Shown: positions 60,606 to 64,000 of the stretch, piece after piece | Position numbering within the stretch: the stretch's first letter is position 1 | Layout: each line of letters starts with the position of its first letter | Source: Metellina segmentata | Lineage: Eukaryota; Arthropoda; Arachnida; Araneae; Tetragnathidae | Reading direction: 5' to 3' | Assembly (NCBI GenBank): GCA_947359465.1 | Contig: OX375873.1 | Location: 56,453,573 to 56,517,572 of the forward strand | DNA length: 64,000 bases | Made by a program: the position numbers and the translations under genes | The notes under the pieces: generated by a model | Database searches by the model: none | What the model saw: the letters and a program-made list of their open reading frames with translations, nothing else | Told to the model about the DNA's origin: nothing

Positions 60606-61291
60606 CTACGGGGCTCTGCCCCATGCTCGCTTACGCTCGCAAACCACCGGGGATTGCTAAGCAATCGCATTTGGTTTGCTTCACATACCAACACTCCTTT
60701 CAGAGATCCCATTTGGTTTGCTTCGCAAACCAACATTCCTTTCGCAGAGTGAGTCACCTGGACAGCGAAACTATCTGAGTAATTCGTATAATCTTGATTT
60801 GACTTTCCGATCCATGACGTCACAGCGAGGGCTTCGCCCTTTGCTCGCTTACGCTCGCCGACCCCAGGGGATTGCTACGCATTCCAGTTTGGTTTGCTTG
60901 TATTGGCTTGTCAAACCAATACTCCTTTCGCAAGTGATTTTTTTTTACTTTAACACTTAATGCATCCTAAACTAATAGCCGTATTAGTAAAAAACCTTCT
61001 GCGTCTTGTTCCCTGTATAATTTTAAGAAAACCGTTTAATCTCCTAACTTTGCGATCTGTACTTCGAACTTTCTCGGTAAACCGTCTGTCGGTAAACCTC
61101 GCCAAATAAAAAGAAATCGTTTTTATGGCAAATGTTGCTACTATAAATTTGATATCTGGCAAACCCGATAGTCAAAAATACAACCCTCATCTGCGTCAGA
61201 AACATGCTCTGCGAACTAAAAAATACGAAATTTGTGTGACCTACTTTTGATAACATCGAATTTATAAGAACCACTTTAAGAAATAATTGTA
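60606..61291 (-). mobile_element. Helitron family A, 3' half (copy A2), cut by another element
   Basis: The minus-strand 3' end is GGGGCAGAGCCCCGTAG before a host T (CTAG mutated to GTAG). The doubled 3' blocks, the CCATGACGTCACAGCGAGGG region and the GGTTTGCGAAGCAAACC palindrome match A1. At about 61291, in the middle of the 185-bp unit (AATAATTGTACCGTA), family A sequence stops and a new terminus begins. Confidence 0.82.
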
Positions 61292-61299
61292 CCGTAGGA

Positions 61300-61420
61300 C
61301 AGGGCTCGAAAAACCCGGGTGCACAGGTGCACTGTGCACATGAAAATAAAATTGTGCACCTAATTTTTTCCCTCTAGGTGCACGCAGTGAACATTAAAAA
61401 AAGGGGGAGAACGTGTTTTA
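61300..61420 (+). mobile_element. Left terminus of an unidentified DNA element
   Basis: Begins CAGGGCTCGAAAAACCCGGG right where Helitron A2 is interrupted, then carries several GTGCAC motifs within 90 bp. The CAG start is hAT-like. Alternatively the TA at 61295-61296 could be a Tc1/mariner-type target, making this the left end of the DD82E element. No matching right end lies in the window, so it must extend past 64000 or be broken. Confidence 0.4.
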
Positions 61421-61886
61421 TGTTATTTTGATGTTTGAACAAAATATTAGTATCGACATCTCTCTCACTCTAAAGGAACGCAATTAAAATTCCTAAATAC
61501 ACACTATACTCTGTTTCACCTTAACTTGTCAGTATTGGGAAAGGCAGAAATGATGTTCATCCGCATGAAAAATAATTCCAACTTGATTTGGAATTTAAAA
61601 TAAAGAAAATGCATATAAACGTGTAAAAATTGTCCTACAATGAAGGAGTGATTTTTGAACCTTTATAATCGGTTATTTATTTGTAAAAAGCATTTTTTTT
61701 TGACCGAAGCGAATGAATATATCCGAAACGGAATTCTAAACCGGTTTCCATGGTAACATTTCTGGCGAGCTAAATACGCTTTCCGGCCAAGTCTGCGCCA
61801 TTTCGCTCTGCGTCTTTGCTAGCGTGTGTATTTACGTTCATATCTCTCTTGTGCTATTTTATTGGAGTGTGTTTGATACTCTGAAC

Positions 61887-63284
61887 ATGGCTGAAAAAGG
61901 AACGTCACCATCCAAGCTGTATACGCCATCAAAGCAAGGAAAATCAATTGGTAGTGGAGCTCGCAGGAACATATTGAATGTTTATTCTAGACTTCGAGAA
62001 GAAAACCACAGTGATTCCATTAACCAAATCGTCGGAAAGGTGTCTCAACTAACTGGTGTTTCCAAAAGAACTGTTTTTCGTTTGAAAAAAGAAAAGAAGA
62101 CGACAAGTCCTTTGAGTACTCCAGGAAAAAAACGACCTTATGCCGTTGGAAAAAGAACAAGAATGATGAAATATGACAACTTTACTTTATCGTGCATCCG
62201 ACGAAAAATTCATGATTGTTTTCGTCGAAATGAAATTCCTACATTGGACAAAGTTCTAAATGAAATTAACAATGATAAGGATATTTTTTCGACAAACATT
62301 AGCCGAAGTACACTGTACAGGATACTGAAAGATTTGGGATTTTCCTTTGAAAAGCGAAAAAGGCAGGCTATGCTTTTAGAAAGACACGACATAATTTTAT
62401 GGCGAAGAAATTATTTACGAAAAATTAGAGAACTGAAGAATGAAAATGCTTCAATCTATTATTTAGATGAAACATGGGTGAATGAAGGACACTCACAAAG
62501 TCGAGTATGGCAAGACAAAAACATCAAAAGCACCAATGAAGCTTCCTCTTCAAGTTTGACAACAGGCTTGGCTGCACCAAAAGGAAAAGGAAGAAGACTC
62601 ATCATTACCCATATCGGAAGTGATGAAGGATTTGTACCTGATGCGGCTGACATTTTTGTAGGAAAAAAATCCGGTGACTACCACGAAGAAATGGATGGTA
62701 ACCATTTTGAGAAGTGGTTTGAAGATATCATGCCTAAATTGAAACGAAACAGCTTTGTAGTGATGGACAATGCCCCCTATCACTCGGTGAAGAAAGAAAA
62801 AATTCCGACGACATCTTGGAAAAAAAGTGCAATTCAAGAATGGCTATCGTTGAAAAACATTACGTGGAACCAGGACATGATCAAGATTGAACTGTTGAAA
62901 AAAGTTAGCGAAATCAAACATATGTTTGATAAATACAGAGTTGAAGAAATTGCCGAAAAATTTGGACATAAGGTTTTGAGACTTCCCCCGTATCACTGTG
63001 AGCTTAATCCCATTGAAATGATATGGAGTCAAGTAAAAGGACACGTTGCCAGGGAAAACAAGACTTTTAAACTGAACGATGTGAAGGATTTAGTCATCCA
63101 AGGGATTGAAAAGGTCTCTGTACAAAATTGGAAAAACTGCATAAACCATGTTACTGAAAAAGAGAAATACATGTGGGAAGTAGATGGACTTGTGGATGAT
63201 ATTTGGGAAAGTAAGAACTTGGTAATTTCTTTTAATAGTGAGTCTGATAGCGATTCGGAAATGTTAAGTGATGATGATGTGTAA
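61887..63284 (+). CDS. IS630/Tc1/mariner transposase, DD82E ('Sailor'-like), intact
   Basis: 465 residues from the ATG at 61887 (context AACATGG). The frame is open 21 codons upstream but has no ATG there. N-terminal helix-turn-helix segments lie at about residues 26-75 (INQIVGKVSQLTGVSKRTVF) and 120-155 (FSTNISRSTLYRILKDLGFS). The catalytic core has YYLDETW (D194), VVMDNAPYHS (D294) and LPPYHCELNPIEMIW (E377). 82 residues separate D294 and E377, against 34-39 in usual Tc1/mariner; the extra stretch is charged and helical-looking. The C-terminus is acidic (SESDSDSEMLSDDDV). Such enzymes cut and paste DNA at TA sites. There is no stop or frameshift, unlike every other transposase here, so the element is young, or the gene is retained by selection. 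Inverted repeats were not identified. Confidence 0.9.
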   Translation: MAEKGTSPSKLYTPSKQGKSIGSGARRNILNVYSRLREENHSDSINQIVGKVSQLTGVSKRTVFRLKKEKKTTSPLSTPGKKRPYAVGKRTRMMKYDNFTLSCIRRKIHDCFRRNEIPTLDKVLNEINNDKDIFSTNISRSTLYRILKDLGFSFEKRKRQAMLLERHDIILWRRNYLRKIRELKNENASIYYLDETWVNEGHSQSRVWQDKNIKSTNEASSSSLTTGLAAPKGKGRRLIITHIGSDEGFVPDAADIFVGKKSGDYHEEMDGNHFEKWFEDIMPKLKRNSFVVMDNAPYHSVKKEKIPTTSWKKSAIQEWLSLKNITWNQDMIKIELLKKVSEIKHMFDKYRVEEIAEKFGHKVLRLPPYHCELNPIEMIWSQVKGHVARENKTFKLNDVKDLVIQGIEKVSVQNWKNCINHVTEKEKYMWEVDGLVDDIWESKNLVISFNSESDSDSEMLSDDDV

Positions 63285-64000
63285 ATTCATGTGATGAATA
63301 AGTATATTATAATGTAAATAGATTTGTTATGATGTTTGCTATGTTTTACATATATTGATGATGTATAAATGCATGTGATGAATAAGTAAAACGTAAATAT
63401 AGTTTTCTCATTGTAACTACTATTCATGAAAGAGATTGGTTTCTTCTGTACACTTTCTTGTAAACTATTTTAAATTATTCATAAAATTAATAATTTACTA
63501 CTAATCAACCCGACACCGTTCCGCGAGTTTCAGAATATGTTTCACACATATAAGGTTTATTTTTTTTAACTCTAATTTTTAAAATGGTTTCATTTTTTTT
63601 ATTATTGTATGTGTATTCACTATATTTGTATTTTTTATATTCTATTTATTTATTGTGAATGTATTTTATATCCTCTATGTTATATGTATTTTTATTTGTT
63701 ATTTACTTTCTTTAATATCAGAATAAATTTGATTTAATTTGGAGACTATATTTTGCTGTTAAGAAAAACACATATTTTAGCAGACGACGCACTCTCCCCT
63801 ACCTTGTCCAACCAAATGTAAGACCAAAGGAGTAATTAAATTGGATTAATTTCCTTTAATAAAATTATTAAAATTGAAAAAAGAAGTATTAATCAAGGTG
63901 TTTAGCTTTCAGGTAAGTAAATTCAAAAAATGAATTTTATGGTTCATCACATCTTTAAATAGACTGTTTTTTTAAACAACATTTATTGTAAAAAAATTTT
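63285..64000. other. 3' flank of the DD82E gene with a short duplication
   Basis: A block of about 48 bp (ATGATGTGTAAATTCATGTG, ATGAATAAGT... from 63270, overlapping the stop codon) recurs at about 63356-63403. AATAAA-like signals are present (63722 onward). A CTTTCAGGTAAGTAAATT near 63907-63924 resembles a splice donor but has no supporting exon. The element's right end was not found. Confidence 0.45.

Noticed and set aside
63907..63924. Splice-donor-like CTTTCAGGTAAGTAAATT at the right edge
   Set aside because: No upstream exon or coding sequence supports it within the window.

Overview
This is eukaryotic nuclear DNA, AT-rich and intron-bearing, crowded with transposable elements. I see no operons, CRISPR arrays or rRNA genes. 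The mix of many short Helitrons, tRNA-derived SINEs, Tc1/mariner, hAT-like and Kolobok-like remnants around widely spaced short exons fits an arthropod, perhaps a spider or other chelicerate. The species assignment is inference only.

One host gene is recognisable. The minus strand from about 10.2 kb down to the left edge carries the 5' part of an endophilin-A (SH3GL) gene. Four coding exons (9038-9082, 7121-7189, 4218-4290, 1373-1504) splice in frame with GT-AG sites to give the first 106 residues of an N-BAR protein, starting MAFAGLKKQINKANQ. A noncoding 5' exon is likely near 10100-10200. The rest of the gene lies left of the window. Its introns hold nested insertions: a mariner in a hAT-like element (intron 3), and a 523-bp insert in a hAT-like element beside a Helitron that itself holds another hAT-like element (intron 2). 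That Helitron ends 24 bp from the exon-2 donor.

From 10.2 to 61 kb I find no convincing host gene; this is a graveyard of mobile DNA. Main elements: a hAT-type element with a perfect 8-bp duplication (13360-14075); a second SINE family with a 10-bp duplication (17186-17637); a Kolobok-like remnant with TTAA sites (21476-22928); Tc1 remnants (20.2, 40.9 and 50.6-52.0 kb); and at least six Helitron-like families (called A-F here) recognised by TC...CTAG ends inserted between A and T. Family B (three copies) carries a 20-bp minisatellite present in 12, 8 and about 1 copies. Copy B3 (49120-53422) is split by three later insertions: another Helitron-like element, a Tc1 transposon and a third Helitron. 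The intact sister copies act as empty-site references.

At the right edge (61887-63284) is the only long intact ORF: a 465-residue IS630/Tc1/mariner-type transposase with catalytic residues D194, D294 and E377. The 82-residue D-to-E gap is the spacing of the DD82E ('Sailor') group. It is the most notable gene here. The most notable structures are the Helitron nests and a roughly 73-bp satellite whose units resemble splice acceptor/donor pairs. I found no wholly new biological system.
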